Positions 1 to 8,563 of a stretch of 64,000 bases of DNA are shown here, one piece after another; position 1 is the stretch's first letter, and each line of letters starts with the position of its first letter. The position numbers were made by a program, and so were the translations under genes. Source of the DNA: Deltaproteobacteria bacterium (lineage in GTDB: Bacteria > Myxococcota_A > UBA9042 > PHBI01); assembly GCA_020632715.1 (NCBI GenBank), contig JACKFA010000005.1, forward strand, positions 248,001 through 312,000, given 5' to 3'. The notes under the pieces were generated by a model that was given only the letters and a program-made list of their open reading frames with translations, did no database searches and was not told the DNA's origin.

Positions 1-1
1 C

Positions 2-310
2 CTCGAGCTCGTCCTCGGCGTGCTCGCGGCCGCCCCCGGCCGCGCCGTGCGCGTCGAGGGCTACGCCGACGACGTGGGCCCCGAGGGCCGCAACGTCGCC
101 CTGTCGCAGCGCCGCGCCGACACCGTCGAGCGCTGGCTCGTCGACCACGGGGTCGCCCCGGGCCGCGTCGAGGCCGTCGGCCGCGGCACCCTCGACCCCA
201 TCGCCTCGAACGCCACCCCCGAGGGGCGCGCGCGCAACCGCCGCGTCCAGATCATCCTGGGCCCGCCGACCTCGGCGCTGACCCCCGACGACGGGAGCGC
301 CCAGCGGTGA
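2..310 (+). CDS. OmpA-family C-terminal domain protein (5' end outside window)
   Basis: The C-terminal ~100 residues of an OmpA/Pal-type peptidoglycan-binding domain are visible and the start lies before the window. Recognisable blocks are the VRVEGYADD segment, the SQRRADTVERWL helix and the terminal NRRVQIILGP motif that closes OmpA domains. In this family the domain binds diaminopimelate of peptidoglycan and tethers the outer membrane. The next gene carries a closely similar domain (VRVEGYTDS, SERRAEAVRAWL, NRRVEIILGP), so the two look like tandem paralogues. The N-terminal part, and so any lipobox, cannot be judged. Confidence 0.85.
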   Translation, partial: LELVLGVLAAAPGRAVRVEGYADDVGPEGRNVALSQRRADTVERWLVDHGVAPGRVEAVGRGTLDPIASNATPEGRARNRRVQIILGPPTSALTPDDGSAQR

Positions 311-514
311 GCGCCCCTTCCCGAGCGCGTGGGACACATTTTCCCAGCCGCGCCAATGTGACCCAGCCGCGGCCGAGCGGCCTCGCGCGCGCCACGAGCG
401 CGCTTGCGGGCCCCGCCGCGGCGACCCCGCGCTGCGGGCGTGCCGCCACGGAGGGCTCGGGCAGCGACACCCGCGTCCCCGTGGCCACGCCCCGGCGCCT
501 TGGACCCCGACGAC

Positions 515-549
515 GCCGATGAGGGCACGCTTCTTGTAGCCTCATCGGC
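515..549. promoter_or_regulatory. Perfect 10-bp inverted repeat upstream of the OmpA lipoprotein gene
   Basis: GCCGATGAGG at 515-524 and its exact reverse complement CCTCATCGGC at 540-549 are separated by 15 relatively AT-rich bases. The repeat lies about 50 bp upstream of the ATG at 598 in the 287-bp gap after the first OmpA gene. It could be an operator, a 5'-UTR stem-loop, or a terminator of the preceding gene, although no T-run follows. No other feature was seen in 311-597. Confidence 0.5.
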
Positions 550-597
550 CCCGGTGGCAGCGCGCGAGCGCCGCCTCACCGCGAAGGAGAACGAACC

Positions 598-1569
598 ATG
601 ACCCACCACCCGACGCTCCATCGACGCATCACGGCGGTCGCGCCGGCGTTGCTCCTGGGCCTCTCGCTCGGGGCCTGCGCGTCCGCGCCGCCGACCGAGC
701 TGCGGCAGGCGCGGGTCGAGTACCGCGCCGCCGCCAACGGCGACGCCCGCGAGTACGCTCCCATCGAGCTCCGCGAGGCCCACGACGCCCTCATGGACGC
801 CGAGAAGGCGTTCGACCAGGACGGCGACGAGCGCGCCACGCGCGACAAGGCGAACATCGCGTTCCGCGAGGCGCAGCAGGCGGCGACCGTCGGCGCGCGG
901 CGGGCGCTCGACCAGGCCGCGATGGCGGAGGAGCTCCGCGCCGAGCGGCCGATCGTCCTCCCGCCGCTGCCCGGCGAGGAGGAGAGCGAGGCGCGCGCGC
1001 GCTCGTCGCGACGTGACGCCGAGAAGGACCGCGAGGTGCAGGCGGAGGCGTCGCCCGCCTTCTCGAGCGCGCTGATGGCGGTCGAGGGGGTCGCGGACGT
1101 CACGGAGCGCGGCGACGACACGGTCGTGCGCTTCCACGGCAGCTTCTTCGGCGCCGGGAGCGACCAGCTCCTCGACTCGGCCCGCGCCGACCTCGCGCGG
1201 ATCCTGCCCGCCCTCCAGGCGGAGCCGGGCCGCACGGTCCGCGTCGAGGGCTACACCGACTCGTACGGCGCGAAGGCGGAGAACCAGGCGATCTCCGAGC
1301 GCCGCGCCGAGGCCGTCCGCGCCTGGCTCCTCCAGCACGGCGCGCCGGACACGATGGTCATCCGCGCGGTCGGCATGGGCGCGGCCGATCCGGTCGCGAG
1401 CAACGACACCGCGCAGGGGCGCGCCCGCAACCGGCGCGTCGAGATCATCCTCGGGCCGCCGGCCATCCACGGCGACGAGGTGCAGCAGTCCGGGCCCATC
1501 ATGCCCGGCGACGACGGCGACAAAGACACGGTCCGCGAGCGCACGCCCCGGGACTCGAAGTTCCGGTAG
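598..1569 (+). CDS. OmpA-family lipoprotein with N-terminal DUF4398-like helical region
   Basis: The 323-residue protein begins with a lipoprotein signal peptide ending in the lipobox LGAC (Cys27), so it is probably an outer-membrane lipoprotein. Residues ~30-130 are Ala/Glu/Arg-rich and helical with a spaced pattern (ELREAHDALMDAEKAF) like DUF4398 regions, which often precede OmpA domains. Residues ~170-285 form the OmpA peptidoglycan-binding domain (VEGYTDS near 215, NRRVEIIL near 277). A GAAGGAGA Shine-Dalgarno sequence sits about 8 bases before the ATG. The likely role is linking envelope and peptidoglycan. It is tandem with a paralogue whose tail opens the window, and the next gene is convergent. 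Confidence 0.88.
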   Translation: MTHHPTLHRRITAVAPALLLGLSLGACASAPPTELRQARVEYRAAANGDAREYAPIELREAHDALMDAEKAFDQDGDERATRDKANIAFREAQQAATVGARRALDQAAMAEELRAERPIVLPPLPGEEESEARARSSRRDAEKDREVQAEASPAFSSALMAVEGVADVTERGDDTVVRFHGSFFGAGSDQLLDSARADLARILPALQAEPGRTVRVEGYTDSYGAKAENQAISERRAEAVRAWLLQHGAPDTMVIRAVGMGAADPVASNDTAQGRARNRRVEIILGPPAIHGDEVQQSGPIMPGDDGDKDTVRERTPRDSKFR

Positions 1570-1730
1570 CGCGCGCGGATCCTGGGTGAGCGGATCAGGC
1601 GGTCGCGGGGGCGACGTTTGATCCAGCTCGTGCGCCCCGGTTCGCGACGGCTCGTTCGAGCCCGTTCGCGTCCGGGGCGCAATTTTTCTTCTCGCCCGCG
1701 CCGGCGCCCGCGCGCCCGCCGGGCGTCGGG

Positions 1731-2873
1731 TCAACTCAGCGCGTCGAAGCTCACCGCCCAGGAGCGCTTCATCGCGCGCGCCATGGCGCCGCGCGGCGTG
1801 TGGGCGAGCGCGAAGTCGCGGAGCGCGCACACGACGCGGTTCTCGCGCTGCCCGAGCTTCCCGAAGCGCCACGAGCGGGCGACGAAGCTGCGAGCGCGCG
1901 GCGCCCGGAAGCGCTCATAGGCCCGAAGGGCGCTCTCCGGCGCGGCCTCCGCCTCGGGCGCGGCGAGGCAGAGCGAGAGCGCCGCGGCGTCCTCGAGGGC
2001 CTGGCAGGCGCCCTGCCCGAGGTTCGGCGTCATCGGGTGCGCGGCGTCGCCGAGGAGCGTGACGCGCCCGCGGCCCCAGTCGCGGATGGGCGGCCGATCC
2101 GTGCAGTCGAGGCGCGCGACCTCGCCCGGGGCCGTGCGCTCGATGGCGTCGAGCACCGGGCGGGGCCAGCCGGCGAACACGCGGCGGAGGGCCGTGGCGG
2201 TGTCCGGCTCGTCGACCTGCCCCGCGGGCGCGTTGGCGGCGGCGAACCAGTAGACGAGCTCGTCCTCGAGGGGCACGAGCCCGAAGCGCTTGCCGCGCCC
2301 CCAGTGCTCGCGGAGCGCGTCCACCGCGAGCCCCGGCCCGCGCGCGAGCCCCCGCCACACCGTGTACCCGGCGTAGCGGGGCGACTCGGGCCCGCGGAGC
2401 GCGGCGCGCACGACGCTGTGGAGGCCGTCGGCGCCGATGAGCACGTCGCAGCCGAGCTCTTCGCCGCCTGCGAGCGTGACGCGCGCGCCGTCGGCCAGCG
2501 CGTCGACGGCCTCGGCGCGGGCGCCCGTGCGGAGGGTGACGCCCCGCCCGAGCCGCTCGTGGAGGACCCCGAGGAGGCGCGCGCGCTCGACCGCGACCGG
2601 CGCGAGCTCGGGATCGAAGTCGAGCCCGGGGCCAGGCCGCCCGTCGGCGAACGCCATCGCGGTCCGGAGCATGGGGCGGCCGATGGCGCGCACGCCCTCG
2701 GCCAAACCCAGGATCTCGAGCGCGTGGAGCGCGTTCGGCTGGAGGAGGAGCCCGAACCCATAGAAGCGCAGGGCCTCTGCCTGCTCGAGCAGCGTGACCT
2801 CGTGCCCGCGGGCGCCGAGCCCGACGGCGGTCGCCATCCCCCCGATCCCCGCGCCCACGATGATCGCGTGCAT
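1731..2873 (-). CDS. FAD-dependent monooxygenase (aromatic hydroxylase / UbiH-type)
   Basis: The 380-residue flavoprotein monooxygenase has the Rossmann motif GAGIGG at residues 7-12. It also has the mid-protein DVLIGADGLHSVVR (DG motif) and the FAD-ribityl GD motif in VTLLGDAAHPMTPNLGQG. Such enzymes use NAD(P)H and O2 to hydroxylate aromatic or other ring substrates. The substrate cannot be read from the sequence. The ATG at 2873 is chosen because the dinucleotide fold begins immediately after it; an in-frame extension upstream is Arg/Ser-rich and has no homology feel. The gene is convergent with the OmpA lipoprotein. A T5 run at 1683-1687 in the gap could belong to a terminator but lacks a good stem. 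Confidence 0.85.
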   Translation of the reverse strand: MHAIIVGAGIGGMATAVGLGARGHEVTLLEQAEALRFYGFGLLLQPNALHALEILGLAEGVRAIGRPMLRTAMAFADGRPGPGLDFDPELAPVAVERARLLGVLHERLGRGVTLRTGARAEAVDALADGARVTLAGGEELGCDVLIGADGLHSVVRAALRGPESPRYAGYTVWRGLARGPGLAVDALREHWGRGKRFGLVPLEDELVYWFAAANAPAGQVDEPDTATALRRVFAGWPRPVLDAIERTAPGEVARLDCTDRPPIRDWGRGRVTLLGDAAHPMTPNLGQGACQALEDAAALSLCLAAPEAEAAPESALRAYERFRAPRARSFVARSWRFGKLGQRENRVVCALRDFALAHTPRGAMARAMKRSWAVSFDALS

Positions 2874-2964
2874 GTCCGTGCCTCCGCTCCGTGGCGCGCG
2901 CGCCGGGAGCGACGCCGCGGCCACCGAACGACCGTAACAGGGCCCCGACCCGCTGGCCAGGACG

Positions 2965-5900
2965 CTACTTGCGCGTCGTCCGCGCGATCGGCACCGCGAC
3001 CCGGCGGCGCGTCTCGTTCCCGGCGTCGTCCTCGCAGCTGACGGTGACGACATAGCGCCGCTCGCCGCGGAACCCGTAGGCGCCGAGGTCGGCGCGCAGC
3101 GACACCGCGAGCGGCCCGGTCACGACGACGTCCGGGTCGCGCCGCGGCCCGACGATCTCGGCGGGGCCGCGGTCGCCCGGGCGCGCGTCGTCGTCGACCG
3201 CGAGCACCGAGCACGTCACCGGCGCGCCGCACGCGTCGCTCCCCGTGACCGCGAGCGTCACCGGCACGAGGCGCCCGTCGGGCGGCCACAGCGCGGCCGG
3301 CGTCGCCGTCACGGCGCTCGCCTCGGGGGGCACGCCGTCCCCGCACGGGCAGAGGTCGTCCACGTCGACGATCCCGTCGCCGTCCTCGTCTCCGCGCGGC
3401 TCGTACACGGTCGTCCGCGCCGTCGTGTTCTGGATGGGCAGCTCACCGTCCACCGTGAACCCGCCGATGAAGAGCGCCCGCCCATCCCGGAGGCCGACCG
3501 CCACGCCGTCGCTCCGGCGCACGTTCGGGAGCGCCTCCCCCTCGCTCCACGCGTCCGCCGCGGCGTCGTAGACGTTCGTCGCGCCGCCCGCGAAGGCCGC
3601 GCCGACGGCGAGCACCCGGCCGTCTGCCAGGCGCGCGAGCGCGAGCCCGCGCCCGTCGTCGAGCGGGACCGGCGCCCCCTCGGTGACCGCCCCGGTCGTC
3701 GGGTTCCAGAGCACCGGCTTCGGCGACGTCGTGTCCATCAGGAGCACGCGCCCGTCGTCGAGGAGCACCCCCTTCGCGTCCGCCGGCTCGAGCAGCGCCG
3801 CGTCGAGCCCGACCTGGAGCGCCCACGCGTCGAGCACCGGATCGTACAGGTAGGCCGCGAACATCGCGGTCTGCGCGCCCACCTCGTGCACGAGCCCGTC
3901 GACGAGCACGCGCCCATCGGCCAGGCGCACCGCGACGGCCTCGAGGATCGCGTCGAACGGCGGCGCCGCGGTCGGCGTGACGGCGCCGGAGATCGGGTCG
4001 TAGAAGGCCGGGCCGAGGTCGCGCGTGACGACCGGCACGGGGAAGCTGCGCCCGCCGATGTAGCCGTTGCCGACGACCAGCACGTCGCCTGCGTGATCGC
4101 CCGTCGTGACGGCGACCGCCTCGACCCCGGGCGCGCCGGTGGCGAAGGGCGGCGCGTCGCGCCAGAGCCCGGTCTCCGGGTCGAAGAGCTCGACCCGCGT
4201 CACCGGCAGGTACGAGACGGCGTCGAGGCCGCCCTGCCCGCTCTCGCCGCCGATCGCGACGACCTGCCCCGCGAGCGGCCCGACCTCGATGAGCGCCGCG
4301 CCGAAGCGGTGCCGTGAGACGGCGAGGTCGCCGACGCGCGTCCAGCCGCCCGGGTAGGCCGCGCCGAGCTCCGGGCAGAGGTCGCACGCGTCGCCGTGCT
4401 GGTCGCCGTCGCTGTCGGCCTGGTCCGGGTCGGCGTCGTAGGCGCAGACGTCGCACTGGTCGCCGGCGCCGTCGTGGTCGGAGTCCCACTGGTCGGCGTT
4501 CGGATCGTCGGGGCAGTTGTCGCAGGCGTCGCCGAGCGCGTCCGCGTCGCCGTCGAGCTGGTCCGGGTTCGCGTCGTACGCGCAGTTGTCGCAGGCGTCG
4601 CCGAGGCCGTCCCCGTCGCTGTCGCCGCCCGCCTCGTAGGGGATGTCGGCGCACACGTCGCAGGCGTCGCCGCGCTGGTCCGCGTCGCGGTCGGCCTGGT
4701 CGGGGTCGGCGTCGCCGGGGCACACGTCGCACGCGTCGATGACGCCGTCGTGGTCGGAGTCCGGGCCGCTGAGCTCCGAGAGCGCGAGGGTGCCGACGCC
4801 GGGGTCGTAGAAGCCGCCGACCGCGATGCGCACGGTGCCGCCGGCCGGGACGTGCACGCGGAGCTCGCTCTCGCCGCCGTAGGCGCCGCACGCCGCCGGG
4901 GTGAGCGCGGCGCCGCCGTCGTCCCGGAAGACGTTGGCCCAGATCGCGTCCGTCACGACCTGGAGGCAGGTCGCCTCGCTCGCGGTGAACGCGTACCAGA
5001 GGTCCTCGTCGCGCGGCCCGATGCAGGCCGGGTCGCTGTCCTCGGCGGTCGCGAAGTAGACCACCGGCGCGTCGTCGAAAGGGAGCCCCGCGACGACCGT
5101 GGCCGAGGCGCGCTCGTCGTTCGGCGCGCGCTCGGCGAAGACGACGTCCACCGCGCCGTCGAGGGCGCCGTCGTCCCGGTTCGCCACCATCACCCAGTAC
5201 GTCGTGCCCGCCACGAGGTCGACCGCCGTGTTGGCGAAGAGCGTGTCCGTCGTGTCGTTCCAGGTGACGAGCGCGAGCGCGCCGCGCGCCCCGGTGAAGA
5301 CGCCCACGCGCACGCCGAGGGACTCGGTGTGGATCGCGAGCCGCAGGTCCCGGTCGGGGGAGAGCGCGTACCAGACGGTCGCGCCGAGCGCGACGTCGCC
5401 GGGGAGCGCGGGATCGTCGGCCGCCACGGAGGCGGACTCCGGGACGAACGGGCTCGCCGCGGCGGCCGGGAGCGTCGACAGGTCGACGACCTCGGCGGCG
5501 TCGAAGTCGTCGTTGGTCGCCGTCGGGATGACGAGCGTCATGTCGACGACGGCCGTGCCGCCCCCGCCCGGCTGGGTCGCCACCATGAGCGCGTATGCCT
5601 GACCGGACGCGAGGGCGACGGTCTGCGGCCCGTCCTGGCCGCCGAACTCGAGCGGCACGAGGTCGGGCTCGGAGAGGAGGAGCCACGCCACGTCGACCGC
5701 GCTCTCGTCGGTCGCGATCGTGAGCTGTCGGCTTCCGCTGGCCGCGGGGATCACGTACCAGATCGAGGCGCCGAGGCTCGCGGCGTAGGGATCCGACGCC
5801 TCGACGGTCGCGCCCAGCATGTCGACGCTCTCGCGGAACGGGAACGCGTCGACGACCGTGGCGTCCGCGTAGTCGTCGTTCGGCGGCGGCGCCGCGAGCG

Positions 5901-6714
5901 CCTCCCCGGTGAGCGTCAGCGTGACCAGGCCCGCGGGCTCGCCGACGTAGGTCCCGACCAGGACGTAGTAGATCTCGTCGGCCTGGAGCGGCGCGAGGAG
6001 CTCGCCGTCGCCGAACGCCACGACGTCGAGGTCGGCCGGAGCGCCGTGGAAGACCGCGGCGACCGGCGCGTAGTCGCTCCCCGCGAGGGACACGCCGAGC
6101 GCCATGTCCGCGCGCGGCGCGAGCCGGTACCAGGCGGTGTGGTCGACGCTGCCGGCGGTCGGGTCGTCGCTCGGCGAGGTCGCCCCGGCGATGTCGATGA
6201 CGTCGACGTAGGGCAGCTCGCCGACGTCCTTCGCCGTCCCGACGTCGTCGTTCGCCGGCGGCGGCCCCGCGAGCGTCCCGCCGACCGTGAGCACGAGGTT
6301 CCCGCCCGGGCTCCCCTGGAACGCCCAGCACTCGATGACGTAGGTCGTGTTGGCCTCGAGGTCGGCCTGGAGCTCGCCGATCGCGGCCGTGACGACGTCG
6401 AGCGCGCCGCGCGTGCCCGTGAACACGGTCGTGGCGACCTGGTAGTCGCTCTGCGAGTTGTCGATGACGACGTGCACGTTCTGCGACGGCGTGTACGTGT
6501 ACCAGACCGTGCGCGTGGTCTGCGCGCCGTCGGGGTCGTCGGCGGCGGTCGTCGCCTCGGTCGTGTCGATGTCCGACACGAAGGGCAGGTGGGTGATGAC
6601 CACGGCGGCGTCGAAGTCGTCGTTGGCGGGAGGCGCGGCGTGCGCGGCGCCGCCGAGCGCGACGAGCGCGAGGACGGCGAGCGGACGCAGCGCGAACGAG
6701 GCGCGGCCGGGCAT
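2965..6714 (-). CDS. Giant secreted protein with beta-repeat modules, thrombospondin type 3 repeats and Kelch-like repeats
   Basis: The 1249-residue protein has a Sec signal peptide ending GGAAHA (~26 residues). Residues ~27-640 contain about five copies of a module that begins with (P/A)NDD(F/Y)xxA and contains a DDP...(V/I)WY segment. Residues ~650-780 are six or so DxDxDGxGDxCDxC thrombospondin type 3 repeats, which bind calcium. Residues ~785-1120 are Kelch-type repeats with phrases such as LADGRVLxxG and YDPxxxAW, predicting a beta-propeller. One more Asp-rich motif and a C-terminal Ig-like domain follow. The ATG at 6714 starts a proper signal peptide. It is probably a cell-surface or secreted adhesive protein, and no enzyme motif was seen. 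Confidence 0.82.
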   Translation of the reverse strand: MPGRASFALRPLAVLALVALGGAAHAAPPANDDFDAAVVITHLPFVSDIDTTEATTAADDPDGAQTTRTVWYTYTPSQNVHVVIDNSQSDYQVATTVFTGTRGALDVVTAAIGELQADLEANTTYVIECWAFQGSPGGNLVLTVGGTLAGPPPANDDVGTAKDVGELPYVDVIDIAGATSPSDDPTAGSVDHTAWYRLAPRADMALGVSLAGSDYAPVAAVFHGAPADLDVVAFGDGELLAPLQADEIYYVLVGTYVGEPAGLVTLTLTGEALAAPPPNDDYADATVVDAFPFRESVDMLGATVEASDPYAASLGASIWYVIPAASGSRQLTIATDESAVDVAWLLLSEPDLVPLEFGGQDGPQTVALASGQAYALMVATQPGGGGTAVVDMTLVIPTATNDDFDAAEVVDLSTLPAAAASPFVPESASVAADDPALPGDVALGATVWYALSPDRDLRLAIHTESLGVRVGVFTGARGALALVTWNDTTDTLFANTAVDLVAGTTYWVMVANRDDGALDGAVDVVFAERAPNDERASATVVAGLPFDDAPVVYFATAEDSDPACIGPRDEDLWYAFTASEATCLQVVTDAIWANVFRDDGGAALTPAACGAYGGESELRVHVPAGGTVRIAVGGFYDPGVGTLALSELSGPDSDHDGVIDACDVCPGDADPDQADRDADQRGDACDVCADIPYEAGGDSDGDGLGDACDNCAYDANPDQLDGDADALGDACDNCPDDPNADQWDSDHDGAGDQCDVCAYDADPDQADSDGDQHGDACDLCPELGAAYPGGWTRVGDLAVSRHRFGAALIEVGPLAGQVVAIGGESGQGGLDAVSYLPVTRVELFDPETGLWRDAPPFATGAPGVEAVAVTTGDHAGDVLVVGNGYIGGRSFPVPVVTRDLGPAFYDPISGAVTPTAAPPFDAILEAVAVRLADGRVLVDGLVHEVGAQTAMFAAYLYDPVLDAWALQVGLDAALLEPADAKGVLLDDGRVLLMDTTSPKPVLWNPTTGAVTEGAPVPLDDGRGLALARLADGRVLAVGAAFAGGATNVYDAAADAWSEGEALPNVRRSDGVAVGLRDGRALFIGGFTVDGELPIQNTTARTTVYEPRGDEDGDGIVDVDDLCPCGDGVPPEASAVTATPAALWPPDGRLVPVTLAVTGSDACGAPVTCSVLAVDDDARPGDRGPAEIVGPRRDPDVVVTGPLAVSLRADLGAYGFRGERRYVVTVSCEDDAGNETRRRVAVPIARTTRK

Positions 6715-6859
6715 GGGCGAGCTCCGTGGGTGCGTGTTTTCGGTGGGCGGAGATACCGACGCAGAGCGCCGGTAAGAGTGGGACACGCGAGATCCCGGTC
6801 ATCCCACCCGGCCACGCATTTTGTCGACCGCGCGTCACCGGTCGGCCAGTCGAGGGGCC

Positions 6860-8563
6860 TCAGGGCCGCGCTTCGAGCCACCGCCGGCAGTCCGCGCGCT
6901 GGACGTGCACGAGGTGGACGAGCAGGTCCCCCGGGCGCGCCCAGGCGAAGCCGCGCTCGAGCGCGTCGATCTCGTCGGCGACGTCGATGACGTCGTCCGG
7001 GGTGAGCCCCTCGGCGAGGAACGCGGCGCGCAGGACGCGCTCGGTGTCGCCCGTCGCGCGCCCTCGCTCGTAGCCCGGGAGCGGGCGGACGAAGGCGCGC
7101 GCGGGGTTCACGCGGCACGCCTCGTGGACGAGGGCCTGCAGATCGGCGTCGCTGCGGTCGCCCGCCTGTCCCACGCAGACGGCGACGCGCCCGCCGGGTG
7201 CCTGCGCCATCAGCGCCGCGATCGGCCCGTGGACCGCGCGCACGCCGTGCGGGTTGTGGCCGAAGTCGAGGAGGACCCTGACGCCCCCGCGCTCGTAGAC
7301 CTCGAGCCGCCCGGGGTTGTCGTCCGGCGCGCGCCCGAAGGAGCGCAGCGCGCCCGCGATGGTGGCGTCGTCGACCCCGAGCCCGGCCGCGGTCGCGGCC
7401 GCCGCGAGCGCGTTCGCGACGTTGTGGACGGCCGCCCCACCGAAGGCCGCCGGGAGCTCGGCGAGCGGCAGCACCGGGTGCGCCTCGGCGCCGAGGCAGC
7501 GCGCGATGGCGTCGCCGTCGACGACCCAGGCCTCGCCGCCGGCCGCGCGGTGCGCGGCGATGACCGGGTGCGCGGCCTCGCGCGCGAAGAAGACCCAGCC
7601 CGCGTCGGGGTGACCGGCCCCCGGCTCCTCCGCGACGCGCGCGACGAGGGTCGGGTCCTCGGCGTTGGCGACGCGCCGCCCACCCTCGCGCACGATGGAC
7701 CACGCGAGCGCCTTCACGCGCGCCATCGACTCGAGCGAGGCGATGCCGTGGTCGCCGAAGTGGTCCTCGGCGATGTTCGTGACGACGGCCGCGTCGCAGG
7801 CGCTGACGCCGAGCCCGCGCCGCAGCATCCCGCCGCGCGCCGTCTCGAGGACGGCGGCGGTGACGGCCGGGTCGCGCAGGATCCGCCGCGCCGCGCCGGG
7901 CCCCGTCCAGTCGCCCTTCTCGACGAGCTCCCCGCCGACGACGATGCCGTCGGTCGAGCTCGCGCCGACGACGTGACCGGCGTGGGTCAGGATCCGCGTC
8001 AGCATGCGGCTGGTCGTCGTCTTCCCGTTCGTGCCGGTGACGACGGCGATCGGCACGGCGCCGACCTCGCCCCACGGCACCTCGTCGACCGCCGGGACGT
8101 CGCCCGCGGCCCACGTGCGGCTCCGGTGCCCGTAGCCGACCGAGACGGCGTCGTCGTCCCAGAGGAACGGCGCCCCGCGCTCGGCCGCGGCGGCCTCGAG
8201 CGCGAGCAAGCGCGCGTTCGCCTGCGTCCTCACGGCGTCGTGGTACCGCGCGGACGCGGCCGCCGGCGACAGCTCGGCTGACCCCGCCACGTGCTCGGCG
8301 GCCCACTCGAGGGCGTCGACGAGGGCGTAGAGCGTGTCGATGGCGCCGCCCGTCGCGACCGCGGCGCCGCCCGGCCACGCGCGCGCCGTCACGTGCTGGG
8401 TCGGCGCGCCGATGACCCCGCGGAGCGCGGCGGCGACGGCCTCGGTGAGGGTCGCGGGATCCTCGCCCGCGTCGAACGCGAGCTCGACCACCGCGCCGGG
8501 CCCCTCGCGGAGCCCGAGCTCGAGGTTCGGCCCCGTGAGCCGCCGGGCGTCGCGCGCCCTCAA
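6860..8563 (-). CDS. Cyanophycin-synthetase-like Mur ligase without ATP-grasp domain
   Basis: The 567-residue protein starts at TTG 8563, whose last two bases are the first two of the TGA stop of the upstream cyanophycin synthetase gene (TTGA overlap), implying translational coupling. Residues 1-~110 resemble the N domain of that enzyme (RxLTGPNLEL). No ATP-grasp domain follows. Instead a ~60-residue linker leads to a Mur-ligase ATP-binding loop TGTNGKTTTSRM at ~174. Further Mur-ligase motifs are VLETARGGMLRRGLG, the NIAEDHFG block and DFGHNPHG. The enzyme probably activates a carboxylate with ATP and ligates an amino acid or peptide. Its likely substrate is cyanophycin or a related Asp polymer, but this is inference from context. 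Cyanobacterial CphA2 retains ATP-grasp, so this is a different architecture. Confidence 0.8.
   Translation of the reverse strand: MRARDARRLTGPNLELGLREGPGAVVELAFDAGEDPATLTEAVAAALRGVIGAPTQHVTARAWPGGAAVATGGAIDTLYALVDALEWAAEHVAGSAELSPAAASARYHDAVRTQANARLLALEAAAAERGAPFLWDDDAVSVGYGHRSRTWAAGDVPAVDEVPWGEVGAVPIAVVTGTNGKTTTSRMLTRILTHAGHVVGASSTDGIVVGGELVEKGDWTGPGAARRILRDPAVTAAVLETARGGMLRRGLGVSACDAAVVTNIAEDHFGDHGIASLESMARVKALAWSIVREGGRRVANAEDPTLVARVAEEPGAGHPDAGWVFFAREAAHPVIAAHRAAGGEAWVVDGDAIARCLGAEAHPVLPLAELPAAFGGAAVHNVANALAAAATAAGLGVDDATIAGALRSFGRAPDDNPGRLEVYERGGVRVLLDFGHNPHGVRAVHGPIAALMAQAPGGRVAVCVGQAGDRSDADLQALVHEACRVNPARAFVRPLPGYERGRATGDTERVLRAAFLAEGLTPDDVIDVADEIDALERGFAWARPGDLLVHLVHVQRADCRRWLEARP

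Noticed and set aside
1683..1687. T-run as part of an intrinsic terminator between convergent genes
   Set aside because: The preceding sequence gives only a 3-bp stem, too weak for a supported terminator call.
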